64,000 bases of DNA from Deltaproteobacteria bacterium (GTDB lineage Bacteria > UBA10199 > JACPAL01 > JACOUP01), in assembly GCA_016177765.1 (NCBI GenBank), contig JACOUP010000008.1, forward strand, positions 1,213,165 to 1,277,164, in the 5' to 3' direction. The position numbers and the translations under genes were made by a program. Shown here piece after piece: positions 13,937-21,062 of the stretch; the stretch's first letter is position 1; the number at the start of each line of letters is the position of its first letter. A model generated the notes under the pieces. It was not told where the DNA came from. It ran no database searches and saw nothing but the letters and a program-made list of their open reading frames with translations.

Positions 13937-14147
13937 GTCTTGCCTTCAATTCCGATTCAGAGATCGGTTTTTCCTTTGGATCATGGAACCTCTTGTACGC
14001 TTCCCGCATATCCGATAATTCCTCAAAGTAGGCCCGGATGGCATTGGCGATGAGGGAAGACCTTTTTCTTTCTGTTTCCTGACAGAGCTCGTCGAGCTCG
14101 GCAAGGAGTTTTTCATCCAAGGTCATGGAGATGGTTTTAGACGACAT
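13920..14147 (-). CDS. ribbon-helix-helix antitoxin (RelB/CopG-like)
   Basis: A 75-aa protein starting with a beta strand KTISMTLDEKLLAELDELCQ followed by two helices (KRSSLIANAIRAYFEEL), the ribbon-helix-helix fold; the acidic C-terminal tail should wrap the toxin. Antitoxin-first order and overlap with the RelE-like gene are typical of type II modules. A 6-bp inverted repeat lies 15 bp upstream of the start. Confidence 0.88.
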   Translation of the reverse strand: MSSKTISMTLDEKLLAELDELCQETERKRSSLIANAIRAYFEELSDMREAYKRFHDPKEKPISESELKARLDLPD

Positions 14148-14161
14148 TATAACTATTATTT

Positions 14162-14177
14162 ACATTATAAGTAATGT
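14162..14177. promoter_or_regulatory. candidate operator for the RelE/RHH module
   Basis: Inverted repeat ACATTA-taag-TAATGT in AT-rich DNA directly upstream of the antitoxin gene (start 14147, minus strand). Ribbon-helix-helix antitoxins bind short palindromes of this size. Confidence 0.4.
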
Positions 14178-14455
14178 TAAGTCAAGAAGCCTTTTTTGTC
14201 ATTCTCATCCAACAGGTTCCACGCGTACCTGGTACGAATTTCCCGGGTACAAATTTCGGGGCCACGGTAAGAAGGACATGGTGAGCCAAGTCGAACCATA
14301 CTTAATTCCCCTCCTTACCAAGGAGGGGGTGAGGGGGAGGTCTGGGTAAGGAGAGGGAAATAGGAGAGCTATCAGTAGATTAAATTGTAGTATAATAAAT
14401 GATAATTAGTATATAATTATGTATCTATAGCATATCAATAAATATTTAATCAGGG
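14178..14455. other. intergenic region between the toxin-antitoxin island and the substrate genes
   Basis: The stretch from 14148 to 14510 has no credible gene. It holds the antitoxin operator, a GGTACC-containing patch around 14220-14260, a GC-rich hairpin repeat at 14308-14340, a strongly AT-rich block (14380-14450, upstream element or curved DNA) and the sigma28-like promoter at 14456-14485. The 74-codon open frame at 14125-14349 lacks coding character. Confidence 0.6.
14308..14340. repeat. GC-rich hairpin repeat (CCCCTCC...GGAGGGGG family)
   Basis: CCCCTCCTTACCAAGGAGGGG followed by GTGAGGGGGAGG. It is one of about a dozen copies of this family in the window; here it is intergenic. Confidence 0.75.
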
Positions 14456-14485
14456 GCAACTTGACCCCCCTCTGGGACGATAATT
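14456..14485 (+). promoter_or_regulatory. candidate sigma28-type promoter of the 657-aa substrate gene
   Basis: GCAACTTGACC (14456-14466), then after 11 bp CGATAATT (14478-14485), 25 bp before the ATG. The same words with one base more spacing occur at 16537-16567 before the next substrate gene. The AACT to CGATAA distance (16 bp) equals that of FliA promoters; TTGACC to GATAAT is 12 bp, too short for sigma70. Confidence 0.5.
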
Positions 14486-14510
14486 TTAGTGAGGAGAAGG
14501 GTGTAAGTTT

Positions 14511-16484
14511 ATGGCAATGAAAACTATCAAAGTTGTTTATGAAGCCCCTGACGGCACGTCCGCTGAAATGGATGGGGGAATTGACTTTGATGATCAAGGA
14601 AATCTTGGGATTGATACCCTTGATGAGGCTCGTCAGGTTTACGCCGGGATGATCGGCTTTCTCGATAATTACGACACAGACCCAGCTATACCTGGCATTC
14701 AACCTATTCCAGATCCGCGAAGCCGCGATATTTTAAGTAAAGTGAATCTATTTCTGGATGGTAGTCCTATTGCTACCGGATGGGAACTCAAAGAAACTTT
14801 CGATCGTGTCAGTGCCGCAGAGAAAGCACGTGCCAAAGCTTCTACCGGTGGGGCTCGTGCTTCAGGGAGGGGAACACCTTCTTCAGGAATAGAATCTGAG
14901 ATCTATGATGTGAGTTCTGGTAGTTATGAAAAGGTCGAAGGAATTGCTGGTCTCAAGGGACTCAAATTTGATGACAAGGAAGATTTATCAAAGAAAGAGG
15001 CGGATGATGCGCTTCGTCAGCTCAATGAGGCGGCTGACAAGCTCGCTTCGAAGTATCCGGATAAAAAACGAAACGAAATACTCCGTAACCTGATTGTTAC
15101 GAGTGATAAAAATCCTAGACATCAGTACAGGGGTCCAAAGATTGTGGAAATAGCGACCGGCAAACCATTAGATCCCACCGTAGCTGTTAAAACAGCCGCC
15201 GGAAAGGATCTCAGCAAGAAGGATGTGGCAATCAACACCGATTCAACCCTCACACCAGCAGAAGCAGTGGCGCTCAATGATGGAGTTATTAAAGACGCCT
15301 TGGTAAAGGCCAGAGAAAAAGTTGGCGGTGTAGCAACTTTTCCAGAATTTGATGGCATGGAGGATGAGGATATTCTCGAACAAATTGTTGTGGTGGTGAG
15401 CGATACTTATCGCCCTTCCGCTTATGAGGTTCGTCAGGAGGCCGGGTTGATTCCCAAGACCCCGCGTCTTTCAGCTGTTTATCAAATGGATGGGGGAAGT
15501 ACGCCGCCGATCGTTAAAGACCACGTGGATGTTAATTTGGACAGTACCCTGACAGAACCGGAAGCTGTTTCTCTCTATAACAAACTAATTCTTCCTGCGA
15601 TGACTCAGTTAAGGACTCGGCCTGGGTCAGGTGTCTCTGATATCAAGGATGATGATCTTTTAAAGAAGATTTGGGTCACTGTAGGGGCAACGCATTACAA
15701 TGGTTTTGACATCCGTAAAACGGCAGGCCTAGCCCCATCGGAAACAACGGATGCTACTGGATCGGGCAGTGGAACAGGCACTTCCGGTTCTACCGACCCC
15801 CTCCTTGGCCGGGAGCCGGATTTTGGCGGATTCAGGCCGTATGACGGGATCGGGGCAGGGGGAAGTTATTATGGCGACGAGCCGATCCGCGGTTACGGGG
15901 ATGGTTACCGTGGTTTTATGCAGAATGGGACCTATGACGTCGCCCTCGGTACGGAACTGGTCAACTCGGTCACCAACCTGATGGGGTCCGTCGGTTATTT
16001 TGCCTCCTTCTTTGGGTTCAATCTCTTTGGGGGGGGGTACCTCTACGGGTTTGGCGACGCGTTGGACCTGAATGCCGACCGGGTCAGCCGCCGGGCGATC
16101 GCCATGCTGATAGCCCTTTTAAACCAGATGGCCAGAGATTCTGGGGACGAGACTACCGTGGATCGGATGCTGGCGATCAATAACCGCGGTCATGCGGCGA
16201 CGATGATCGCCGGCGAAAAGGCGCTCAACCGTGGACGTGCCGCCGCCCAGGACAAGTCGCGGGCAGTCGCCCGGGCGATGGGGAGGATCGATCTTTCCAA
16301 ACAGGAAAACCAGGCCCGGTACCGGGAGCTGGAATCGGTCCAGACGCTCCTGAATGGCAACCTCCAGGCCTTGGCCAGTGCCGTGAATCTTTATCAGGGT
16401 GAAGTCAGGGATGCCCGCGAGGACCAGCGACAGCTCGCTGACCGTCGCGCCCGACGGGCCTCGTATTACATGTTTACCTCATAA
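14511..16484 (+). CDS. candidate T3SS secreted protein with ~100-aa internal repeats and GYGDGYRGF module
   Basis: A 657-aa protein without a recognised family. Residues ~245-415 hold two clear repeats (NTDSTLTPAEAVALNDGVI to AYEVRQEAGL, and NLDSTLTEPEAVSLYNKLI to DIRKTAGL); two weaker units seem present at ~20-85 and ~150-205. A Thr/Ser/Gly linker (about 415-440) leads to a C-terminal module: EPIRGYGDGYRGF (458-470), Gly/Phe-rich hydrophobic stretches and a ~130-residue coiled coil rich in Ala/Arg/Gln. The same module ends the 762-aa protein downstream. There is no Sec signal. The sigma28-like promoter, nearby TPR chaperones and T3SS operon suggest secretion by T3SS (effector or translocon); the function of the repeats is unknown. 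Confidence 0.75.
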   Translation: MAMKTIKVVYEAPDGTSAEMDGGIDFDDQGNLGIDTLDEARQVYAGMIGFLDNYDTDPAIPGIQPIPDPRSRDILSKVNLFLDGSPIATGWELKETFDRVSAAEKARAKASTGGARASGRGTPSSGIESEIYDVSSGSYEKVEGIAGLKGLKFDDKEDLSKKEADDALRQLNEAADKLASKYPDKKRNEILRNLIVTSDKNPRHQYRGPKIVEIATGKPLDPTVAVKTAAGKDLSKKDVAINTDSTLTPAEAVALNDGVIKDALVKAREKVGGVATFPEFDGMEDEDILEQIVVVVSDTYRPSAYEVRQEAGLIPKTPRLSAVYQMDGGSTPPIVKDHVDVNLDSTLTEPEAVSLYNKLILPAMTQLRTRPGSGVSDIKDDDLLKKIWVTVGATHYNGFDIRKTAGLAPSETTDATGSGSGTGTSGSTDPLLGREPDFGGFRPYDGIGAGGSYYGDEPIRGYGDGYRGFMQNGTYDVALGTELVNSVTNLMGSVGYFASFFGFNLFGGGYLYGFGDALDLNADRVSRRAIAMLIALLNQMARDSGDETTVDRMLAINNRGHAATMIAGEKALNRGRAAAQDKSRAVARAMGRIDLSKQENQARYRELESVQTLLNGNLQALASAVNLYQGEVRDAREDQRQLADRRARRASYYMFTS

Positions 16485-16495
16485 TTTTGGGTTTA

Positions 16496-16513
16496 TGGGG
16501 TCTAGTCACCCCA
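16496..16513 (+). other. short stem-loop after the 657-aa gene
   Basis: TGGGGT-ctagtc-ACCCCA starts 12 bp after the stop codon. A 6-bp stem without a T-run; it could be a weak terminator or processing site before the next promoter. Confidence 0.25.
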
Positions 16514-16536
16514 GACGACAAAATTCCCTTCCTACC

Positions 16537-16567
16537 GCAACTTGACCTTCCTAGAGGCCCGATAATT
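16537..16567 (+). promoter_or_regulatory. candidate sigma28-type promoter of the 762-aa substrate gene
   Basis: GCAACTTGACC (16537-16547), 12 bp, then CGATAATT (16560-16567) preceded by GGCC, so the -10 reads GGCCCGATAA, close to the FliA box GCCGATAA. It shares eleven and eight identical bases with the site at 14456-14485. It lies 58 bp before the ATG. Confidence 0.5.
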
Positions 16568-16625
16568 ATGGTAGAATGAGTTCTATTCAGGGACAAGAAC
16601 GAACCTATTAGAGGAGAACACTTTT

Positions 16626-18914
16626 ATGGCCGATCCAATTCCCCCTTCTTTACCACCTGTTCCGCCACCTGCTCCAGGGGAGCCAGTGGCACCGGCGGCT
16701 GATGCGACGGCCACTCCGGCGGTGACTCCTGATAGTACCGTATCGACGGGGGTAGCGGCAGATGCCGGGCCAGACTATGCCGGTGGGCCGATCGATCCGA
16801 ATGCCAAACCGGGATATGTTCCTCCCCCCCCTCCGCCTCCGGTGGAGGTCAAAGTTGCCCCTGTGGCAACCGTCCCACCGCCATCTTCTCTCAGGACGTT
16901 GCCGGCAGAGGCACCGGTGGATAATCGTTCCACTCAGCTGGCGGCGACCGACTCAAGAACAGCGGCTCAACTGGCGACAATCAAAAATTTGGATAGTACC
17001 GCCAAGAGTAACACGGCGCAAATTCTGGCCCTGCATGAAATGAGCCGAGACCAAGCCAAGGCGGCACAGGCCAAGGCGGATGTTCGTCTTTATAACGCAG
17101 ATGATTTGGGTCTTGCCAAAAACAGTCTCTCTGCCAAACAAGGGATCCGATTTGCCGCCGACAAGACGATGACCCCGGAGCAAGCCAAGGTGCTCGCCAA
17201 AAATTATGAAACCAATCTCGCCCAGATGTCGGCCAAGGGGCAGGCGATCCAGAAGGGGGAGATTGTTTACTTTAGGAGCCAGCCAAACGGCGAGAATGCC
17301 AATGACCATGCCGCGATGCTGACCGGTCCGGATGGCAAGAAGGTGCTCGTTTTCTTCCCGAATGGGCAAAAGCTCTTGGGGACAAAAAATGGCCTGGATC
17401 TGATGAATCATGAAGTCGGTCACGAGGGGTGGAAGCACCTGACCGAAGACCAGCAAAAGGCGTTTGCGCAGAAATTCGGTTGGAAGTTGAACCAGAAGAC
17501 AGGAGAATTTACAGGGGACAAGAGTTCCTTTGGGTTTGAAGAAGGGCGCGGTGTTGATGAAGGATTCGCCGAGGCTCAAGAATCTTTGTCGAAGAAGGAT
17601 GGAAGACTCACACCGGAAGAGACCCAGTTTCTAACAGGTCTCAATGCCGCGATGAGCGATACCCGCATCCAGGAGCCGGAGCAGTGGGAGGCGGGGTTTG
17701 AGGGGTTGAGTAGAGAAGATGAAGCTGCACTAAAGGTTATGGAGTCTCCCGATAAAGGAAGGAGTGGTGCGGCGTTGGTGATCAAGAGGGCTGAGACGCT
17801 CGAGACGGAGGCGAGAAAGGGGCTTGATTATTATAGCCGATTGACTGGCCATCCTGATGGCGCCCCGGTTGAGGATATCAAAGCGAGTCTCAAGGAAGGG
17901 GAAAAGCGGCTTGGCGGCGGTTTTTGGCGGGATGATGATGGGGGTGAGATTGCCGTTGATGAAGCGCGGCTCAGCAAAATGGAGCGAACCGATTCAAATT
18001 ACCCAAAGCTCGCTGGTGAAATTAAAGACAAGAAGGTCCTCTTGGCGGAATATCAAGAGGGACTCAAATATATTGACCAGTATGAAGATGCTGTTGAGGC
18101 CGCCAGTGATGCCATTAGCGATCCTACGGATAAGGATTCTATTGAAGAATTGTCTCGTCATGAAAAGGCGATCAAGCCGCTCTCTGAAGGGCGTGGTTCT
18201 GAAACCGAAAAGATAGTGGAAGGGGGCGGTGGAGGCGGTGGTGGCATGGGGGTTTCCTCCGGCGGCGGCGGTGGGTACGGCGGGATGTATGGTGAGCCGG
18301 TCCGGGGTTACGGAGACGGCTACCGTGGCTTTGCGCAGAATGCCAGCTATGATGTCAACCTTGCCAACGATGCCTTGACCGGGGTCAACAGTGCCATCGA
18401 ATCGGTAGGGGGGCTGATGTATACCGCCTCCGGTGGATCGATGGATATTTTCAGCAGTTCCTACGGCGGGAGCTACAGCCTGGGGATCATGTCCGGGATG
18501 GGGGAGACCCGGGCCCAGCAGAGAAAGATCGACAAGATGATCCAGCAACTCCTGCAGGCGATCGCCTCGGGGAATAGCGATGCGATCGGTTGGTTGCTCA
18601 TCCTGGTTGCGGCCCAGTCCAAAAAGACGATGCTGGTGGCGGCCTACACGATCGGCAAACACCTCGTGGCGTACGAAAAACAACAGCGGGCCATCAACCA
18701 TAAAATCGCCGGCCTGAACCCGAAGGGGGAACATTACCAGTCGAACCTCACCAATCTGAATAGCGATATGCAGATGATCGCCTCCAACCGGCAGATGATC
18801 GTCAACTCCCTCCGGGAGATTACCTCCACCAACGAGGAACTGGAAAATATCGCCAAGTCTTACCTCGACGTCAGGGGACCGCACATCCGTGGGCTCTCGC
18901 GGTGGACGGCGTAA
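16626..18914 (+). CDS. candidate T3SS effector: lethal-factor-like zincin domain plus GYGDGYRGF C-terminal module
   Basis: A 762-aa modular protein. Residues 1-100 are Pro/Ala-rich and disordered, as in T3SS secretion signals. A protease-like domain at about 150-345 has HEVGH (262-266, zinc and catalytic residues) and 46 residues later DEGFAEA (311-317), where E312 would be the third ligand. Anthrax lethal factor has HEFGH and then EFFAEAF at nearly the same distance. A coiled-coil/helical middle (355-530) and a Gly-run (about 535-555) lead to EPVRGYGDGYRGF (558-569) and a ~190-residue helical end with a hydrophobic segment (AIGWLLILVAA). AGAGGAG 9 bp upstream supports ATG 16626. Cleavage activity and target are unproven. 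Confidence 0.78.
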   Translation: MADPIPPSLPPVPPPAPGEPVAPAADATATPAVTPDSTVSTGVAADAGPDYAGGPIDPNAKPGYVPPPPPPPVEVKVAPVATVPPPSSLRTLPAEAPVDNRSTQLAATDSRTAAQLATIKNLDSTAKSNTAQILALHEMSRDQAKAAQAKADVRLYNADDLGLAKNSLSAKQGIRFAADKTMTPEQAKVLAKNYETNLAQMSAKGQAIQKGEIVYFRSQPNGENANDHAAMLTGPDGKKVLVFFPNGQKLLGTKNGLDLMNHEVGHEGWKHLTEDQQKAFAQKFGWKLNQKTGEFTGDKSSFGFEEGRGVDEGFAEAQESLSKKDGRLTPEETQFLTGLNAAMSDTRIQEPEQWEAGFEGLSREDEAALKVMESPDKGRSGAALVIKRAETLETEARKGLDYYSRLTGHPDGAPVEDIKASLKEGEKRLGGGFWRDDDGGEIAVDEARLSKMERTDSNYPKLAGEIKDKKVLLAEYQEGLKYIDQYEDAVEAASDAISDPTDKDSIEELSRHEKAIKPLSEGRGSETEKIVEGGGGGGGGMGVSSGGGGGYGGMYGEPVRGYGDGYRGFAQNASYDVNLANDALTGVNSAIESVGGLMYTASGGSMDIFSSSYGGSYSLGIMSGMGETRAQQRKIDKMIQQLLQAIASGNSDAIGWLLILVAAQSKKTMLVAAYTIGKHLVAYEKQQRAINHKIAGLNPKGEHYQSNLTNLNSDMQMIASNRQMIVNSLREITSTNEELENIAKSYLDVRGPHIRGLSRWTA

Positions 18915-19001
18915 TCCAAGATTGTGGAACCAGTTGAAATCCATTGTGTTTCCGATTCAGTCGTGGTACCTTCCAATAAGGGTAGGACCTACCCGAAGAC
19001 T

Positions 19002-19613
19002 ATGGCCCATAAGAAGGAACCGGTTCAAAAATCTAAACCTCCCCTCCCTCGACGGGAGGGGATAAAGGGGAGGGTGGCCGAGGAGGGTCCGCTAGCTCCA
19101 GTTTTTGTCAAAAAAATCCAAAAGGCACTTGAATCACTCCCCCCGGAGCAGGTTAAAAAGATCAAAAAGCAGGTCGGTCCGTTTTTGACAGGAGAGATGA
19201 AGTGGGTCGATCTTTTTACGCTTCCCCCCGAAAAACTCCACGAGATCGCGGAGGAGGGGTATCACCAGTTCCAGAACGCCCGTTATGACAAGGCCGAGAT
19301 TATCTACAAGGGGCTGGCGATCCTCGACCCGGATAATTATTACTATCATTCCATGCTGGGGGCGATCTACCAGCGTCAGGAAAAATGGCCGGAGGCGGTG
19401 TTGGAGTATTCGATCGCCGTCGATGTCAAGCCGGATGATACCGTTTCCTATACGAATCGGGGAGAGGTCTATTTTAAATTGGGATTGTATGACGAAGCCC
19501 GTATTGACCTGAAAAAGGCGGCGGGCCGCGATCCCAAACAGGAGGATGCCTGGGGAAACCGGGCGCGAATGCTTTTGAAACAGATGGAGACCATCGAGAA
19601 GGTGAAAAAATAA
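19002..19613 (+). CDS. TPR protein, SycD/LcrH-like T3SS chaperone
   Basis: A 203-aa protein whose core fits class II T3SS chaperones: LFTLPPEKLHEIAEEGYHQF, then three TPRs (NARYDKAEIIYKGLAILDP, WPEAVLEYSIAVDVKP, YDEARIDLKKAAGRDP). SycD chaperones bind translocators before secretion and are encoded next to them, as here, between the 762-aa and 296-aa substrate candidates. I chose ATG 19002; an in-frame GTG at 18924 would add 26 residues that look non-conserved. The stretch PPLPRREGIKGRVA near the N-terminus is encoded by a GC-rich hairpin repeat (19038-19077). The stop is directly followed by the next ATG. Confidence 0.78.
   Translation: MAHKKEPVQKSKPPLPRREGIKGRVAEEGPLAPVFVKKIQKALESLPPEQVKKIKKQVGPFLTGEMKWVDLFTLPPEKLHEIAEEGYHQFQNARYDKAEIIYKGLAILDPDNYYYHSMLGAIYQRQEKWPEAVLEYSIAVDVKPDDTVSYTNRGEVYFKLGLYDEARIDLKKAAGRDPKQEDAWGNRARMLLKQMETIEKVKK
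19038..19077. repeat. GC-rich hairpin repeat inside the TPR chaperone gene
   Basis: CCTCCCCTCCCTCGACGGG, then AGGGGATAAAGGGGAGGG: two nested CCCTCC/GGGAGG arms. Translated in frame near the N-terminus of the chaperone. Confidence 0.75.
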
Positions 19614-20504
19614 ATGGCCCTTGAACTCAATCCGATGCGCACCGAATCCAGGAAAATCTCGCCGCCGGCGGATGTTGATATTTCACTCTCCGGAAGGACA
19701 CTGGAAAAACTCGGCCTGCCGGAGGAGATCATCAAGGACAAGGCTTTGATCGCCTCCTTCCTTTCGGCGCAGTCGGCCCGTCTCACTGAGATGGAGCAGA
19801 AGCCGGAGCTCAAGACGCTGTCTGGGGAAATCCCGCCGCCGGAGCTTGAGGACCCCAGGAGCCTTTCGGTTACCAAGAGTGGTTCACCCAAGATCCCACC
19901 GGAGGATCGGAAGAGCCTCCAGGACTGGTCCGCTTCTTTGGATATCTCTTCCCCCTCGAGTGATCTTGCGGGTCAGGTGGAGGAGCTCCTCAGAAACAAC
20001 CCTCAGGCGGGGGGAACGTCCGGGGAGGATAAATTCAAGGCTGGGGATTTCGCAACGAGCGATATCGTCCTTTCCGGCCAGTTGCAACAGGAATGGTCCA
20101 AGAAGGAAAATGATTGGAAGATGTTCATCTCTTCGCTAGTGGCCCGAAAGGCGGACCCGATCAGCATCCTGCTGGCGATTGCCTCCATGATGACCGATAA
20201 ATACGGGATGGGGATCCGTCAGGTGGTGAATGTCTATACCACCAATGAACAAAAGAGGAGAGCCCTGGCGGACCAGTTCACGCGGGAGATGGGGCGCGGC
20301 GGGACCGGTGGTGATCTATCCCGAATGACGATGTTTCAAAACCGGCAACAAACGATGATGGTGGACACCCAGATGATCAACCAGAAATTGCAGACCCTGA
20401 CCCAGGATCGGGATCGTTTTCAGAACATCACCAAGGAGATGATGCAGTCGATGCATCAGACCCGGTTGCATATCTCTGGAAGAATGCCCGGTGGTGCGGG
20501 GTAA
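19614..20504 (+). CDS. candidate third T3SS substrate (translocon- or tip-like)
   Basis: A 296-aa protein with a disordered, Pro/Ser-rich first half (Leu-rich amphipathic pieces at 30-60) and a helical second half. Residues 180-225 (DPISILLAIASMMTDKYGMG, then RQVVNVYTTNEQKRRAL) resemble in pattern and order the hydrophobic region of the 762-aa protein (DAIGWLLILVAA...KQQRAI); both continue into Gln/Met-rich coiled coils. It is flanked on both sides by TPR chaperone genes, the usual setting of translocator genes (YopB/YopD with SycD). There is no Sec signal. A GGTTCACCC repeat remnant lies at 19882-19890. Translocator is the best inference, not a family match. Confidence 0.65.
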   Translation: MALELNPMRTESRKISPPADVDISLSGRTLEKLGLPEEIIKDKALIASFLSAQSARLTEMEQKPELKTLSGEIPPPELEDPRSLSVTKSGSPKIPPEDRKSLQDWSASLDISSPSSDLAGQVEELLRNNPQAGGTSGEDKFKAGDFATSDIVLSGQLQQEWSKKENDWKMFISSLVARKADPISILLAIASMMTDKYGMGIRQVVNVYTTNEQKRRALADQFTREMGRGGTGGDLSRMTMFQNRQQTMMVDTQMINQKLQTLTQDRDRFQNITKEMMQSMHQTRLHISGRMPGGAG

Positions 20505-20507
20505 TGA

Positions 20508-21062
20508 ATGACTGACACCGTTCTTGACCCCAACCCGGGCCGACGCCGTTTTCTCGCCGAGACCCTTCTGAAGTTTATCAACAATAAACTCTCGATTGCC
20601 GATCTGGACGGAATCCCCCCTAAAAAAATGCAACAGGTGGCCGAGCTGGGGTATGTCAAGCTGAAGCATGGCCGACTCAAGGAGGCGAGGGAGATCTTTG
20701 AAATGCTCTCGGAACTGGACCACCTGAACGCCTATTACCGGACAGCCCTCGGTTCTATCTTCCAGAAACAGGGGCAGTATGTCGATGCGATCGTGGAGTA
20801 CTCCCAGGCCCTTTTCCTCAGGCCCAAGGACCTTCCGTCACTGGTCAATCGCGGCGAGATCCTCCTCCGGACCGAAAACTTCAAGAAGGCGGCGGAGGAT
20901 TTCCGGAGCGCCATCCTGATGGACAACAAAGGGACTAACCTTTGGGCCAACCGGGCCCGGTCGCTCGTGATCGCCCTGAAGAGGAATCTCGACCTCAAAA
21001 AGGCGGCCTTGGTGCCGAAACAGGTCCCGCCGTCGCGGTCCGCCACTCGTAGGCCTCGCTAA
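20508..21062 (+). CDS. TPR protein, second SycD/LcrH-like T3SS chaperone
   Basis: A 184-aa TPR protein very like the one at 19002: helical start, then LDGIPPKKMQQVAELGYVKL, TPRs GRLKEAREIFEMLSELD, GQYVDAIVEYSQALFLRP and ENFKKAAEDFRSAI. It probably binds the 296-aa protein encoded just upstream (3-bp gap). The C-terminus is basic (RSATRRPR). The gene ends in a 4-bp tail-to-tail overlap with the FHA regulator gene, so no terminator fits between them. Confidence 0.8.
   Translation: MTDTVLDPNPGRRRFLAETLLKFINNKLSIADLDGIPPKKMQQVAELGYVKLKHGRLKEAREIFEMLSELDHLNAYYRTALGSIFQKQGQYVDAIVEYSQALFLRPKDLPSLVNRGEILLRTENFKKAAEDFRSAILMDNKGTNLWANRARSLVIALKRNLDLKKAALVPKQVPPSRSATRRPR

Noticed and set aside
14125-14349. 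74-codon open frame in the intergenic region
   Set aside because: No ribosome site, crosses the antitoxin operator and a hairpin repeat, composition not coding-like.
14461-14484. sigma70 reading of TTGACC and GATAAT before the 657-aa gene
   Set aside because: The spacer is 12 bp, far from 17; the FliA-like geometry fits all three sites better.
17994-18944. 316-codon minus-strand open frame
   Set aside because: Shadow of the 762-aa substrate gene; no start signal and no family features.
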